A DNA stretch of 64,000 nt from Cloeon dipterum (GCF_949628265.1 NC_088789.1:20453883-20517882), one strand, 5' to 3'. Counted from the first letter of the stretch, positions 24,776 to 39,309 are shown. Notes: generated by a model not told the origin, from the sequence alone. Made by a program: numbers and translations.

Positions 24776-27700
24776 CCGAGCGAGCCACCCCACCGCAGGG
24801 CGGCCCTGAGCGGCCTCCTCCCAGCAGGAAGGTGCCTGCCACTCCCACCCCACCCTGGCCGCGCACTAAAAGCAGATTTTACTTTTATTGCGATGACGAT
24901 TTGTGCCGTTTTTGCTGCTTAGATAATGCCCAGCTGGCTGCGGAGAGTAATTGGATCTTTCTCGAGAAAGTGCAAGTCCAAACTGCATTTATTGGGTACA
25001 CATGTTAATCAGCCTTGTTTGCCGCCGCGAATGGCTCATTTGATACTTTTTACACGGCCTGACGCAATTTTAGTGCGGGATTATTCTCAAATGGGCGTTA
25101 AAGTGCATGTGTCATTCGGTCATTTGAAACATTATAGCATCAAGCCTCGAGGAGGTTCGTGCAGAAATCGTGAAAAATCTCGCTCTTAATTTCGACAGGT
25201 GGAACAAATTCAGATTTTTTATAGTTGCCCGGAGAAATTCGGCGCCGACCTTTGCGCAATTTAAAATCTTTTAATTTAAATGCAGTTTGTTACAATTTTA
25301 TTGCAAACTCTCTTTTTTATGTTTCAAAACGAACACGCTCGAACAATCGATTTTGCATAAACCCTAATCGTGACTCTTGATTTTTGCAATCGGATTCCGA
25401 GAGAGCCCATCGTGAAGCCTCATTTTCCAAACAATTTCTCCGTCAACCTAGCGCATGATTTATCGATCCTGCCAAAAATCAGATCGCAATCGCGCGATGA
25501 GTGCTCTCCAGTTATTGTGGACACTGGTGAAGCTTTCATATTTGATAAACACACGCATTGTCGTCGCCAACGCCACGACGGACGAGATGCTGGGAGTTTC
25601 TCTTTCCGCAGCTGCGAGCGAATCGTACGCAAACTGGATTACGGCATGCTTTATTTTATTTGACGTCTCGCGCCTTCATAAATCATTTAAGCCGCTGGCC
25701 CTCCGCAGAGTGCGTGTGCAGGCTCAACTTTTTATGGCCTGTACAACCACACGGCGCGCGAGATGCATTGTTGCACATGTTCAGGGCGAATAAAACAATT
25801 AAATCGACGGCTTTTTGCTTCCAGAGGTTATTGCTTTTTGTTCGAATGTGTTAATGTCACTGCTGCGCACGTCAATAAAAATTCTTGTCGGTTTAACTCA
25901 GAATTTATTGAGGAAAAAATGGAAATATCGATGTTTGTTGTGTGAAATTTATTGGTTTTTATTTATGAATTTAATTTTTGATGCAAATATAGCAGTGTCT
26001 AAAAATGAGGAATTTTTTCAAATTTGTTATATAAGAATTTTCGGAAGAATCAGCTTTTAAGTTTTAAAACGTTTCAAGCCGCACTGGAATTTAAGACAGT
26101 TAATTAACATTTTAAAGGACAGTTTTTCCTTAAAACCCTGATTATTGATAATAATAAAGCCAATAAAAGAGATTAATCGTGACGAGTACTTAAGTCAGAT
26201 ACTAAAAAAGTAAACAACATGAGCTATTAAACTTTAAGTCTTGAAAAAGTGCCATAAAAATTATTTAAATTTTTACATTTAATCTAAAAAAATGGCAAAT
26301 AATAAATTAGATGATACATTTGGTTTTAACACTGTTTAATTTTAAAGTTTTTAAATAATTTTTAATTTATTTTATAAACTGTTTTAATTAGTTTAGTTTC
26401 ATGATGTAATATGACAGTTTAATTATTTATAAATTAATCTTGCATCACTCACGTTATTCATTTTTAAAAAAAGATTAATTAATATATCCTAATGAGCTTG
26501 TGGTGTTACTTTTACAAAATTTCATTACGTTGTACTCCATGTTCTAACCCCTTAAGCCCAAAATCGATTAAATTAACATTTTATTTATGAATACCAGTTA
26601 CCAATTTATATATTGTGCCGTGTTTTGAACACAAAATAAAGTCTACAAATTGTGTTTTAAGTTGAAGTTAATTTAATAAAAACATTTTAAATTTTCTTCA
26701 TAAATATATAAAACTAATAGACTTGAGCTTAAGGTTGGCTTTTGTTGTTTCGATCAAGCTCAAAATTTCATCTCATTGGCAGATCAAGTCATCGTTCTAG
26801 CTGAACGAAACTAGTTATGAACATCATTAAATTTGTAACACATTCGCCAAACTCGTTTAAAGGCGTGTATATCCGGCGAGCCCAAATATAATCTAATCTG
26901 CGCGCGAGAAGCAAGCAGTTCGACGTGGCTGTAAATAATCATCTCAAATGGATCAGGATCTGCACAAGAAGTCAACGAGAGATGCAGGTTTGATATTATT
27001 TATCATCAGCACGAGGCGGGCACGAATTCCCTTTTATTCCCGTCGGCCAAGTTTCTGCCTCGAAAAGTTTCGCAATTCCCAAACAGATAAATTCATGAGC
27101 GAATAATCTCGAGCAGTTCGATTGTAGGGTAAAAGAAAGGCGATATCGCGTTTATTTATTTCTCCGCCGCGAGCAGTCAACTCGTCATTAATTACGTTTA
27201 TGACGCGACGCACTGGATTCATCTAATTACTCTTGTGCAACCTGTTTGTGGCCGCGCTTTTATTGATTTGTCACAAAGAGCTAATTGCGACTGTCATTTC
27301 GCTGTCTATCTTCTCGCGCAAGGCTTTGCAGAAATCTAGATTTAATATTGTGTCATTTTTGCTTCAATAAATTGAACTTGTAAATGTTACTAGATTGTAT
27401 CTCAAGGAATGCTGGAAAATTTTCTGAGAAGAGGTAGGAAAAAAATAATTGTACAAGACACACAATCCGGGTGAGTCGGGCCTTGAGTCGCTTGGCAGTA
27501 AAATTTATCTTAGTTACTGTTCCGTGTAACTTTTGCAGTACTTTTAATCGAGACAAATTTTGTCAGGAATTTATGCGTTCGCTCGCAAATTATTTCTCGG
27601 ATTACAGCCGTTTTGCCCAGATGGCATGAATATAAATTTCTGGGCGTCTCGGGTTTGCAACAGCCTTGATCTTTTGTTGCTAATAATTCTCAGCAGCTTC

Positions 27701-30700
27701 TTGAGCAGCCTTGAGATTCGGATAATTTGGGTGTCAAGCTTTCTTATTGTTGCTACAATTTGACTCGGTCTTGATTATTTGGTGACAGCTTTAAATAAGA
27801 GATAAAAGAGCTTGGCCGGCATCCAACCACTGGTGCGCGGAGATTCTTCCATTGTCGCCAGCCCGGTGTGTGTGTGTGTGTGCGCGAATTAAGTGCCGAA
27901 TCGTGATGGATCAATTTCTATTCGATCGAGTGAGAGAAATGCCGGTCGTCGCCTGCCAAAATCATGATCGCGAGGAAAAGTGGATGGAGAGCAAGCAAGC
28001 TAATTGATTTTGCAGGACAAAGAAAGCTAATTTCTTTCACTCTGTTCACCTTGTTCGCCGAAGCTCTTTCTCTGTTGCGGCACATTAGCATTCCATTGGC
28101 ACACTCTGAGAACTTTATTTACAACGGAATCCTGACTGTTTTATGAGTGATAAATTAACGATTTTGCATAAAACGGGAGATTTTTTTTTCTTCAGAAGCC
28201 ACTCATATTGATACTTCTAGAGTAGCGAAAAAAGTCGTTGGGAAACTATTTAATTATTTCAGAAATTTGGCAGAAGCTGAAATTAAATAGGTACACTCCA
28301 TCTTGATTTGAATACATCACATTGTAGAGTTAATTTTTGAAGATAAAAATTAGATCAACTTCTAATTTTAGTCAACAATTCTAATTAATTTCAATAATTG
28401 TTGTCTTTTTGTTTGATAAAAATTATCATTATCTTATTTTAAGGCTAAATGAAGTGAATTTATTTAGATATATGTATTTAATGTAGCTAATTTTTCTTTT
28501 TTAATCACAAAAGTCAAGCTATATCCGGATAATTATCAGCTGGTGCCTGTTTAGTTGCACAAGGCATTTAAGTGCAAATTATATCAGTAACAGAGAATTT
28601 AACGAAGCATGTTAAAAGAATAATAGAAATGTTCATTAACCATTTTAAATTAATTTAACTGACGTAAAATCTGTAAAAATTCAGCCAAGAATCAGATCAA
28701 CTAGAATGTCCATGTAACATTATTTATTTAAGAAAATATTTCGTCTCTGTACGTTGAAGAAGCGAAATAATATATTTTAAAAAACTGCCTGCAATTCTAA
28801 GTAAAAAATTGTAATTTAATTAAAAAAAAATAATAGCCGCATTTAAGTGTGCTTATTTTAAAAACAAAATAAAGTTAGGTATTTATAATTCAATTAACTA
28901 GAGTTAAAATTGCAAAAATTCTCTGTAAAACAGTTAGTTTTTTTTACAAATATGATAAAGCTAAAACCATAAATGATTATAAATCAAATTAAAGCATAAT
29001 ACGTTGCAGCGAACCGTGTCACAACGTTTATCAAAATGATTTTAAAATAGGAAAAAATCTCAAGATGGAAGTGGAAATTTCCCATCTGCTTATATGTTAA
29101 GGACGAGAAATCTGATATTTAGGTGGTTATTTCAATTAAAATCATTATTTTTTATTGCATTGATTAAGATTTATCTACAAAAAATACCAAAGTCCATTGA
29201 CATTTTGACACGTGTGTAACTGCAGTTCATGGTTAATACAATAAACAAATTAAAATCCTAATAGTAAAGGTAGTAAAGTAAGACAAAAAAAACACAGGGC
29301 ATTTTTCTGGGAAAAACATTATCCGTGCAATTTAGTGACAATTTTTCCTTAAAAACGTTCTCAGTAAAACTCAAGAAAATTTAAACAGCAAACAATAAAA
29401 CACATAATAAAGTGCCATTAGCACCCGCATGCGCGTATTCGAAATTCGTGATTTACGAGATTCTATAAATCTTCCGATGTTTTGGATAATCACGGATTCC
29501 GCGAACGCATAATTTTATAAATAAAACTGCGTTTAAAATTAACGACGTGCCAAAAGAACCGTAAATTTGCATAACCAGTCGTCGTGCTTCTTTCGCACCA
29601 GAGTCGCGCGGCATGAAAAAAAAATATTAAAAGTGTGTGCAAGTGGAATCACGCGATGATAACAGCAACGTGTGTGAGTGATAATGAGCGTAGAGGCAGC
29701 ATCGGCCTCGCGTTTATTTGAGGAAGGCCGCGCACTCATAAATCCTAGTCATTACAACAAGGACCGAAAATTTCGCCACTAATTAAACTCAGCACGAGGG
29801 CGAAAGTGCATGCGAAAAGCAGTGCAACTTTTTGTTTTTTACTTCCTTCTCTTGTCGTTAATTAAATTTTAATTGTCGCATCCTTCTCCTTTTTGTCGCT
29901 TCCTGCGAATGAGTATAATGCGTCAAGTGGAGAGGAACGTCTCTCGCAAATCACAACAGACCGCTCTCTGTGCCTTTTGAAATGCAAGAGTCTAGTATTA
30001 TAGTTAACGCTCGGCCGGATTTATGTCTTACACAGATTAATTTTGCCATTTACTGTGGCGTGAAGAGCCGCGTGAATTCGCTCGAGTCTGAAGGCCAAGA
30101 GCGCCTTTTGATCTGCCTCTTATTTTATTTTTTTTTACTTTACTCTCTAGACACACAAAATTCCACTCGCTTTCCCACACTTTGTACGCTAGATTTTTAT
30201 TTACGTCTGCATGAATTTAATGTTTATGTAATGAAGCTATAATAGTGACCATTAATTAAAACAGCTCTTCGCGTTGGCTCTCGGACACACAATCACTTTC
30301 ACTGGCAGCTTAATTGGACTGAAAATGCAGCTGCGAGAACAAAAGCCGGTGCACTTGCGCTCCTTGTCGGCCGCCAAGTGCACTCGCCTGCTGCGCCTGA
30401 TCGAAAAACGCGATCGCGCACGAGACCTAGCTGCGCTGCACACACTCCCATTGTTCCCGTGCGGCCTGACGTTTATTTATTTATGACTTGCCATTTCAAA
30501 CACTGCTCGCTTACATATACGCAACCGAACTTTTTGCTCGCTCAAACCTGTTGCTGACATCGAAAAATCACCGCCGGGGTTGTGGATATTAGAATAATTT
30601 ATGTCAGGAATGAGAGGACAAGCGTAACGCCGCACTCTAAAGATTTTATTTGAAAAAGTTTGATTTTGTGCGAATGCGAGAGGGTATTATTATTTGATTT

Positions 30701-33700
30701 AATTCCCTTTCTTACTTTTATTCTTTTAATCCAATTTCTTTTGGATTAATTATTTCCTTCTGAGCATCCAATCAGGAATATTGGAACATCAAATGAGCAG
30801 GAATCGTGCATATTTAATTAATTTCGACTATACGAACGTCTTAAACTGCCAACACCATCTAAATTCGCTAAAAATCTTTCGATTAGTGCAAATGTTTCTT
30901 CGTATTGAAAAATTTTTCTCACAGCTTCCAGTTTTGTTGGAATTATTTGGCCTATATGTACAATATTTTTTAATAGTTTTCTTGCCAAAATTGTTTCTTG
31001 CGTGCGAAATTTAAGAAGGTCCTCTCTTGCTATTTTTTAACCTATTGAAAACGCATTTTTGTTAAGGAGATAATACAAGAATTATTAAAAAACTTCTTTC
31101 AATTGAAAACGCGTTCAATTCAAACTCAAAAGAGAAGAAAATCGTACTAAGTTTTTTCTCATACAGTTATTCAGTTCAAATAAACTTGAAAATTTTTATT
31201 TTTCGCCTCAAAAAGTAGTCTTTTATTTTTTTTGCTAATTTCAACAGTGAATATATCTTGTTAAATAAAATAAAATGATGTCTCAAAAACCATCTAATTT
31301 GCACGGAAAACAGCCTTAAAATATTAGATTATTTTCCGAAAAAAAACGGCAAAAATTCAAAGCCCTAGTTTTGGCTAGAAGAAAACATTTTGCGTAGAGA
31401 GAGAGAGAGTTGTGACAAAATATATTTTAACTCAACGAACTCGTATTTTGAGGAATAATTTTTGAAATATTCTTACAATATAGCTTTAAGCCAATGAAAT
31501 ATTATCAACTATAACGGCGACCATGGACTTATTTTAAGCGTCATGTAATGTGACATCGATCGCGGTTACTTGCTTTTAAATTAATTAATTTTCATAGATA
31601 TTAATTTGTTTTGTTTTTTAATTTTTACAATGTTGTTCAATGAACACAGTTCAGTTTCATTTTATGTTAAAAAATATTGTATTAAGTAATATTTTTGGTT
31701 TCGGTATTTTTTCAAGAGAGGGTTGCATGGCAGTGAAGGTTGTAAAGTGGACATTAATTCGTCACTCGATTCTTTTTTTATTACTTCTATGAGTGCAACC
31801 AACCGTTTTCCACGGCCGTTGAGGCAAAACTCTGCTGCAGTATTGATTTTGTTAGATAAAGTACTGCTGTTGAGATCTGTCTTTTGTTAAATTTATGTCA
31901 GAAAATGTTGGTAAATAGTTGAAATTAAAATCCCAAACCCTTCCATCTGGTTTGGTAAATCCATAACTTAGATGATAATTTTAGATTAAAACAATGTTTG
32001 TCGTAAATAAATTTACTCTTGTTCCATATTTTTCGATTGCGTGAAAATTATGACTTGTTCGAATTTTTCTGGACAAAAGCTGGTTGCGTCGATGCGATAA
32101 ATCTGATCTAAATGGTGAAATCGCTTTATATATCGGGCTATTAAAGTGTCGACGCCCTAGACAGAGTTGTTTCAAACTGAGACGAGAAGAAGTGCATCTC
32201 TATGTTTCTCAATGCACGAAAGCAGTCGAGCGAAAAATCGATTTTTCAATTGCGAAATGCTTCCTACAAGTCTCAACAAAAGTTGCTGCTATCCATCTTT
32301 GCGGTTGCTCAAGGAGCTAATTTAAATTGGTAATTAGATATAAAATAAATTTTGTGTGTTTCATCGCACGCGCTTGTTAATAAAATCTTGGCGTGATTCG
32401 CTTGTTTGAGGAGTGAATCAATCCCATGCATGCGTGCAAAAAGTCGTAAAAAATCTTTCTCTAACGCGGATGGTCTCCTCTTCTTCATTGATCGCCGACC
32501 ATCAATCTGTTTCGACACTATCTCTCCGCAGTTACGTTTTATTTGAATTATTCAGCGAGCCACGTGTTACAAGTAAGTGGCCCGCAGCCTTAAAGTATCA
32601 GGTTTCTGATGAAACTGAGATTGATTTTATTGCTGACATTTTATCTCAAAGTTAGCCGTTAATTTGTCTTACAAGATCGTTTGATCAGCAATGAAAATTT
32701 TACGATCTATTTGAAATTAATGCAGCCTTCTTGTGTTATTCGAATTTCAAATGAACTTATTCATAGTTAATAGGTTGATTTTTTTCTAATAGAATCAATA
32801 TTTAAGATTTAAAAAGTGCGAAGTCTCTGAGGGACTAATGTGAAGACATGAACTGATAAAAATGGAATTATGAAGGAGGCAGCATAGCTGTTTGGCCTGA
32901 TCATTAGCAGTATATGCTTAAAACACTTAAAAGAAAATTGAATGCTTATTGAGCCTCTGCTCTGCTCGTTTCGTGGACTAAGATATCGATTAAAAAGGGA
33001 CTAAATCACTAAACCCCGTAATAATCAATCCTATCGCCCTCCCAGCAAAAACTAAACAAAGCTCTCCTTGCGAAATTTTAGAATTCCAAAATTTAAGTCC
33101 TTATTTTATTTAATATTATTCTAATGGTCTACTAAGGTGTAAATGTAATAATTGTAAATTCTCCCTGATACGCAGCATTAAATTTTTGTTGAACTGCTTT
33201 ACAAACGAAAAAGCCTTGCATTGGATATTTTATTTCTCCTCTTTTTTAGTTGTAACGCTTTATTTTTTAATAAACTTATTTAGCTGCAAATGTGCATATT
33301 TGATAAAATATAATTGGCATTTTATTACCATTTTATTTTACTTTACAAACTAAAAAAAGTAAATAAATTATAAATAAAAAGACAAATTAATAAATAACGT
33401 TACTTTACTAGTTATAACTATTGCTACACATATTAAAAATATTGGGTAATTACAAAAAGTGTTATATGCTTTTCTTTTCTGGGTGTTTTTTTATCTTCCA
33501 AATTATTACAAAGGCCTGCTCTTTCACACGCACAAAGTAAATGAACGCCCCAGGCCTGTAAATTTTTCGACATAGTCCCACATGTTTGTTCTATTCAAGC
33601 TTGGCAATAGACACATGAAATCTTCTAGAATTTCGTGCAAACGTGATCCTCTTATGACGGCGAGGACAGGAATTACTCAAGTGCTGCGAACTTTTCTCAT

Positions 33701-34078
33701 GGCTAGCGCGTGCCGTCTGCATAAGAGCGCATTGTTTCCTGCGAGCCTCCATAAAAGTTAATTCAGCAGGGCGGAGTTTTATTGTTGCTTTGAGTAATTG
33801 CAGCGAGCAGCGTGTAATTTGCCCGGCCACTGCGCTATGTCATTCAGGATCCAAATTACCGGCTTTTTGTTTGCTTGTTTTATATGGGTGAATTATCAGT
33901 ATAGAAAGTAAAATAGCAAAAGTTTCGGTTTAGTGTGTTTATGAGCGAGATGTTGTTTATTCACAAAAAGTTGTCAGACCAGTGAGGAGCATCATAAGTT
34001 AATAAATTAATTTACAACACTTGGCTTCTGCAGATGGGGATGGTGGCGGTGTGGTGCGGTGCGCGGTGCTGGCGCTCT
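24776..34078. other. 9.3-kb gene desert
   Basis: No supportable gene. GC-richer patches with CG words and TAATTA/ATTA words, at 24880-25790, 26850-27330, 27800-28080, 29400-30500 and 32080-32640, alternate with very AT-rich DNA and could be regulatory. A reverse-oriented R2-like piece lies near 29303-29340. A short TG run is at about 27867-27882. A - strand AATAAA signal at 33957-33961 serves the next gene. Most open frames here are short and lack splice context. Confidence 0.35.
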
Positions 34079-34717
34079 TTAGTAGAGGCCGTGGTGGTAG
34101 GCGGCGGCCAGGGGGGCGGCGGCGTATCCGGTGTATCCGACCTTGGCGATGGCGGGGGCGGCGTATGCCGAGTAGGCGGGGGCGGCGTAGCCAGCGTATC
34201 CAGCGTAGGCGGGAGCGGCGTATCCGTAGGCAGCGGGGGCGGCGTAGCCGGTGTATCCGACCTTAGCGATGGCGGGGGCGGCGTAGGCAGAGTAGGCGGG
34301 GGCGGCGTAGCCTCCGTAGCTGCCGTAGCCTCCGTAGACGGTCTGTGGATTGTTAGAAATTTTAAAAGAAAGCTAAAAATGGCTAATGTATTCTTGACTT
34401 TAAATGAACATTTTTTGAGTGAGATGAATTAAAAACATTAAATAAAAATAACTAAGAGAAAATACGAACCTTGGCGATGGGGGCGGCGTAGGCGGCGGGG
34501 GCGGCGGCGTAGGGGTACGCTCCGTAGGCACCGTAGGCGCTGTAGGGGTAGGCGCCGTAGCCAAGTCCCACCACTCCGCGCTTCTCCTTGGCCTGCTCCT
34601 CGGCGGCGAGGGCGGCGACGCAGACGGCGGCAAGAACAACCTGCGAACAGAAAAGCACCCTTGGTCAGGACACACGATTCGCAACCGCAGTGAATGGAAA
34701 CTCACGAGGAATTTCAT
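34079..34717 (-). CDS. Secreted Ala/Tyr/Gly-rich cuticular protein, 148 aa
   Basis: Exons on the - strand: 34706-34717 (ATG, 4 codons), 34470-34640, 34079-34342 (TAA). Introns are 65 and 127 nt, all phase 0. The signal peptide is about residues 1-17 (MKFL + VVLAAVCVAALAA). The pro-region EEQAKEKR ends in KR at 24-25, followed by GVVGLGYGAYPYSAYGAYGA. Exon 3 carries VYGGYGSYGGYAAPAYSAYA and two copies of AAPAIAKVGYTGYAA, ending AAAYHHGLY. Its signal peptide, KEKRGVV junction and AAPA words resemble the 171-aa gene at 24122-24700, so the two are probably paralogues. A TATA-like TTTAAAA is at 34786-34792. The upstream sequence is duplicated at 36283-36421. Confidence 0.88.
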
Positions 34718-34785
34718 GGTTGCTGAGTGGGTTGTTTGCTGGGCTGTGTGGCGAGCAATGATGCTTAGGCCCTGGCTCGGCCGCC

Positions 34786-34792
34786 TTTTAAA
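34786..34792 (-). promoter_or_regulatory. TATA-like box of 148-aa Ala/Tyr gene
   Basis: TTTAAAA on the - strand, about 69 nt upstream of the ATG, flanked by GC-rich DNA. Confidence 0.6.
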
Positions 34793-34982
34793 GCGCGGCG
34801 CCTCCTCCCTCCGCCGGTGCGCGGAGAAAGGGTGAGCGCGCCCTGAGAGCCGGCAGACCTTCGGGGATCAAAGCGTGCCGCTCCTTCCCACCGCTGCCGC
34901 GCACATACATGCCTTTTGTCTTTATTTCTGTTTCAAGAGCGGCCAACCGAGATTTGTTTACTTTTTTCTCCACGACAAAAAG

Positions 34983-35119
34983 CTGCTCTTTTCCCCACAG
35001 CCTCTGAGCCGCGTTTCTTTATTTTTTCGACACAAAATTGGTTTGGCGCATCCTAGAAGCAGCGCTTAATTGCCGCTGTTAAGTTGTTTGTACAGTGAAG
35101 GATGTGAACCGAATGCAAT
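34983..35119. repeat. Local duplication, copy 1 (upstream of the 34079-34717 gene)
   Basis: Shares, in the same order and orientation as 36283-36421, CTGCTCTTTTC, CAAAATTGGTTTG, GCATCCTAGAA, TTAATTGC, GGCTGTTA/CGCTGTTA, AAGGATGTGAACCG and GAATGCAAT. It begins about 265 nt upstream of the gene's ATG. Confidence 0.85.
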
Positions 35120-35763
35120 GAGGCAGAGCGTAATTATTAAAAGGTTAAATTAATTGTAGAAGTGATTTTTTTTAATTAAAATTCAATTAACTGACTGTAG
35201 AAAGAGTCATGGAAAAAATTATTGTTTCCTCTATAAATTTTATTCTCCTAATATCATAACTTTAAAATTATTCTAACGATCATTTCGACTGAAATTAGAA
35301 ATTTAACATTATTGCAAAATGTCTAAATTAATTACTAACAAATTTGTTAGTGGATATAAAATGACAAATTGTAATATTTACTTCGTTGTACACATGATAG
35401 TGTTTAATAAATAAATGATGATGACAAATTTGTAAGAAACCTTTGTCAATAATTTGAGGTTACCAGGCGTAATGAATTCTAATTTAATTATATCTGTATA
35501 GGAAATAAAGACTACTCTATGGTATTAAAATTTTAAAATTACGAAGAAAAAAATAGACGATATACCATTCATTTTTCCATTATTAATAAGGCCCCCGTCA
35601 GTAGTGAATAAATAAAAAAATATATAAAAAGTGGATTCATACAAGAGAACAATTCAAAATCATTAGAATTATTTGTTAGTATAAGAAGCCGACAAACTAT
35701 TACATAGTTCAACCAATTTTTTGATATTGTGCCAAAAAAAAATAAATTTTATGACTTTACTCC

Positions 35764-35965
35764 CAAATTTACAGCATTTTAGACCATGTGTTCTTGACTG
35801 ATTTCCATTCCTATCGTTGAGATCTATCCAACATCTATGAAGATTTTTGGGGAAACTCTTTGCTGTGAAATAAAATAAGATTTGAAGTAGGCTGACAGTC
35901 CTAACCATCATGCTAATTGCGTAAACGCTTTTCTGAAAAATTTACATTGAAAACAAGGTCAATTT
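35764..35965. repeat. Dispersed repeat family R2, copy A
   Basis: Aligns with 58994-59275 and 60987-61240. Shared words are CAAATTTACAGC, GATTTCCATTCCT (copy B GATTTCGATTCCTC), TTGTGAAATAAAAT-type, AGATTTGAAGTA/AGATTTCAAGTA, GACAGTC, TTTTCTGAAAAATTTACAT and GGTCAATTTT. Confidence 0.8.
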
Positions 35966-36282
35966 TGGATCCAAATAAATTCTTAGATATCAGTTTATGA
36001 TGATATTTATATTTTTCAACTGCATTTAGGTGTTTATCAATTCATTGATAGATTCAGTTTTAATAAATAATTATTGAAATCAGAAGTTACTAAAATAACT
36101 CACACTTTGTCTTCAGTTTCAACCTACAGAGCTTGAAATATACATATTGATCAAGATGACGCACATAACTGCAATTAAGTAATTTATAAAAATCCAAAAG
36201 ACATGCAATAAAAACGAATGTTCTGGGAAAATCAATTATCCTTGCAATTTTGTGACTGTTATAGTCTCTACTTCCAAAAATT

Positions 36283-36421
36283 CTGCTCTTTTCTCTACAT
36301 CCTGAGGTTTTATTTATTTATTTTTTCAACGCAAAATTGGTTTGCATCCTAGAATCCGCGTTTAATTGCGGCTGTTACGTTGTTCTGCAGAATAAAGGAT
36401 GTGAACCGGTGAGAATGCAAT
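36283..36421. repeat. Local duplication, copy 2
   Basis: Second copy of the block at 34983-35119, about 1.3 kb away and in the same orientation. No cuticular coding sequence lies between the copies, so only upstream DNA seems to have been duplicated, or the duplicated gene has been lost. Confidence 0.85.
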
Positions 36422-38131
36422 TAGAACTTCGGAATGCAACAATAACTGAATATCAAGGGGGATATTGCGTTGCACCGACTCAATTTTCTTGTCTCTTTCG
36501 TTCTCCCAGCACACATATTGTACAAGTCAATTACACACACGCCACGTTGAGTGAGAAAGAAAGTACACGCCGGGCATTACACCGAGCCATCTCGGTTTTT
36601 TAGCTCGAAACTGTGAATTCGCTTCATTGCGTGATTTATCACTTGCGAATTTTTTATTCGAGTGGCACGTTTCGTTGCCAAACGTGTAAATTACAAAAAC
36701 ATACACACCATTTCACTCGTTTTAATATGATAAAATGCAAATATCTACAACTCCAACACGATGAGAGACCATTTGATACTTTTTCTACGAGATTTCCCCC
36801 GCACGATTATAGCTGTGTGTTATTTAACAATTGAAGGCGATTAAAAGTTTAAGGCTATGTCGATACTCGTGACGAAAAATTAATTGTTTCCACTCCCGCC
36901 GCCGAGAAAATGCGAGCAAATCGTCGTGATTTTCTGCACTATTATCAAAATCTCGACCTTGCCTGCGGTTTCTGCCATGCACATTGCACGTATATACAGT
37001 TCACAAATTTAATCCTGCAAAATAAAGAGCTCGGAAACAAATCCTTCGGCCCGTTGAGAAACACGAGGATGTCATCAATTAATAACCATGATGGATGCTG
37101 TGTCGAAAAGAAGCATAGTAATCGTTTCTGCGTTTTTCGAGAGCATAAGAGAGTGACGCAACCGCAGATGTAAAAATCACACACATATACACACACACCA
37201 CGCGCCGTTTAATGCACGAGTCGTGCTTTATCCCTTTTACGAGCGCCGCGGCCCGCGAAAAACAAGGCGGTCAGGATGTTTGGGAATCACGTTTCTTGCG
37301 TAGAGGTACACGTTCATGCACGCACCGGTTAAAATTGTAATTGAACCGCACTTGAAATGATTCCAATGAATGATGGCACTTGTCACACGTGCGACTTTCT
37401 AAAGGCTGCTCTCCAATTACACATTCAGCTGCCATCGCAATGCATTTATTATTTGCATGTGCCGCTCTTGATGTGACGAGCTCTATAAAAAGACATTAAT
37501 GCAAGGCGAAAATAATCAATCATTATAGCGACAGGAACATTCATTTTATATTTTATTACGTTGTTGCCAATAATATAACAGTTTCAAACGTAGAATCGCA
37601 AGTTTCCTTTGCAAGAGAATCAAGGAATGCGTGAGAATTTTTCAAACTGCAATAAAAGAAATCGTTAGGGCAGAGAAATGTAAAAAGCGCTATTATTATA
37701 AATTAATGGCTGTGAAATTTTAGACGGATTTGGGGAAATATCCGATTTGTATACTGTTTTCCATGCAAATAAGACGGTTTTCCGGGGACATCGTTATAGC
37801 TTTATTAACATGTGTTTTAACTGTAAAAATTGGGCATATTTATTGAAAAATATTATATGATGACTACATTCAGAGATATTCATTATTTTAAAGGAGCACA
37901 CTGTATACCAATTGGACACGCAATTAAAAAATTGCTCGGTTTTTAAATAAAAATATGTTTTGTAGTCTTAAACTAAAAATTATAGCACACAAAATTAGCT
38001 GTAAATAAATTAAAACTTTTTAATTGATTATTTAAATTCATTACAGCTTTTTTAAAAAAATACTTTTTGCATTACCATCAAAACGAAAAAGACGTGAATT
38101 TTTCCAAATTACTCTATCAAAATGTGGGAAT

Positions 38132-38175
38132 TATATTTATTTAAATATATATAGTATATTTATTTAAATATATAA
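38132..38175. repeat. AT-rich tandem repeat, 24-bp period
   Basis: The 20-base unit TATATTTATTTAAATATATA occurs twice, with starts 24 bp apart. Confidence 0.7.
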
Positions 38176-39309
38176 TATATGTAATAATTAAGCATGCAGT
38201 TATAGTCAGATTTTAGAAAAATATTCTTGACATGTAGCAAATATCTTAATTATTCCGGAAATTTTTAAAATTGATTTAATGATTAAATTTTGCTATTACA
38301 AATTAAATGAATCTGTTACTGGATTCAAATTCAATTTTTACGTAATTCCCATGTAAAATCTCATAAAGATTTCACTCTTTGGAGCTTTCGTAACTCTCAC
38401 TGACGCGGTAGAATACAAAATTTTCACACGGGGATTTTTATGTATAAAAAATGTTCATGGATCAATCAATACTCGTCACCAGCTGTCAAAACGAAAGAAT
38501 CCCGAATGGTTATTTATCATGTGATGATGAATGAATAAAATAATTTGTTCAATAAATGTGTATTCTTTTCTCTAAGTTGTCAAATAGCAATCTTTAGGGT
38601 TAATGGTACAGAAAGAACTTAGATATTTTTCTAACCTTTTCGTGGAATTGCTACTAATTATTAGCTATATCTGGAAATGCTTTTAAAAGTCTTGTATTGA
38701 GTTGTTCTCTAATAATTTTTTTCTTCTCCTTAGATGAAGACATGAAAGATTAGCAGGAAAGAGACATTATCGGCTTAAGCGTTGCGTCGACGCGTGTTAA
38801 TTCGGAACAAATGGAAGAAACGTGTGTCTGATTTCGCCATAATTTTTGTGATATATCTGTCTCTCAAGCTGCGCACTGCTATTTGTGATTTCGTAAAGCA
38901 AGTTAATTTGCTTCCTTTTCAAGAAAGAGAGCGTTTAACGATTTATAAACAAAGCGATTTTTCACTCTGAGGCAACCCAATTACCTATATTTGAAATGCA
39001 AATACAGCCGCCGTATGTACTACAATCTAATTATATGCAAATTAATTTATTCAGAGTGCCCACTGCATTTGTTATAGTTGGCTCGATCGATCCATTCAAT
39101 GGCGCACCCGACCGATTGTTCCATTTTTGCTGAAATCCGTCAAAAATGATCTTAGGCCGAGCGGGCGTGCCTTGAGACCTGCAGCGCATGCACTTTCTAA
39201 TTAATTTTAATCGCTCCGTGCCTTCCATTAGCAACAATTAAATTGCATGCAATATTGGATTGACGTGAAACGCTGTATATATCGCATTCCTCTGCTTTTT
39301 CTGTCGCAG

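Noticed and set aside
26949..26988. Possible short first exon with ATG
   Set aside because: The donor (GTTTGA) is far from consensus and it cannot join in frame to the orphan exon at 39310.
34034..34432. 132-codon + strand Gly/Val-rich frame
   Set aside because: Antisense of the AAPAY-type exon 34079-34342; the - strand has the signal peptide and splice sites.
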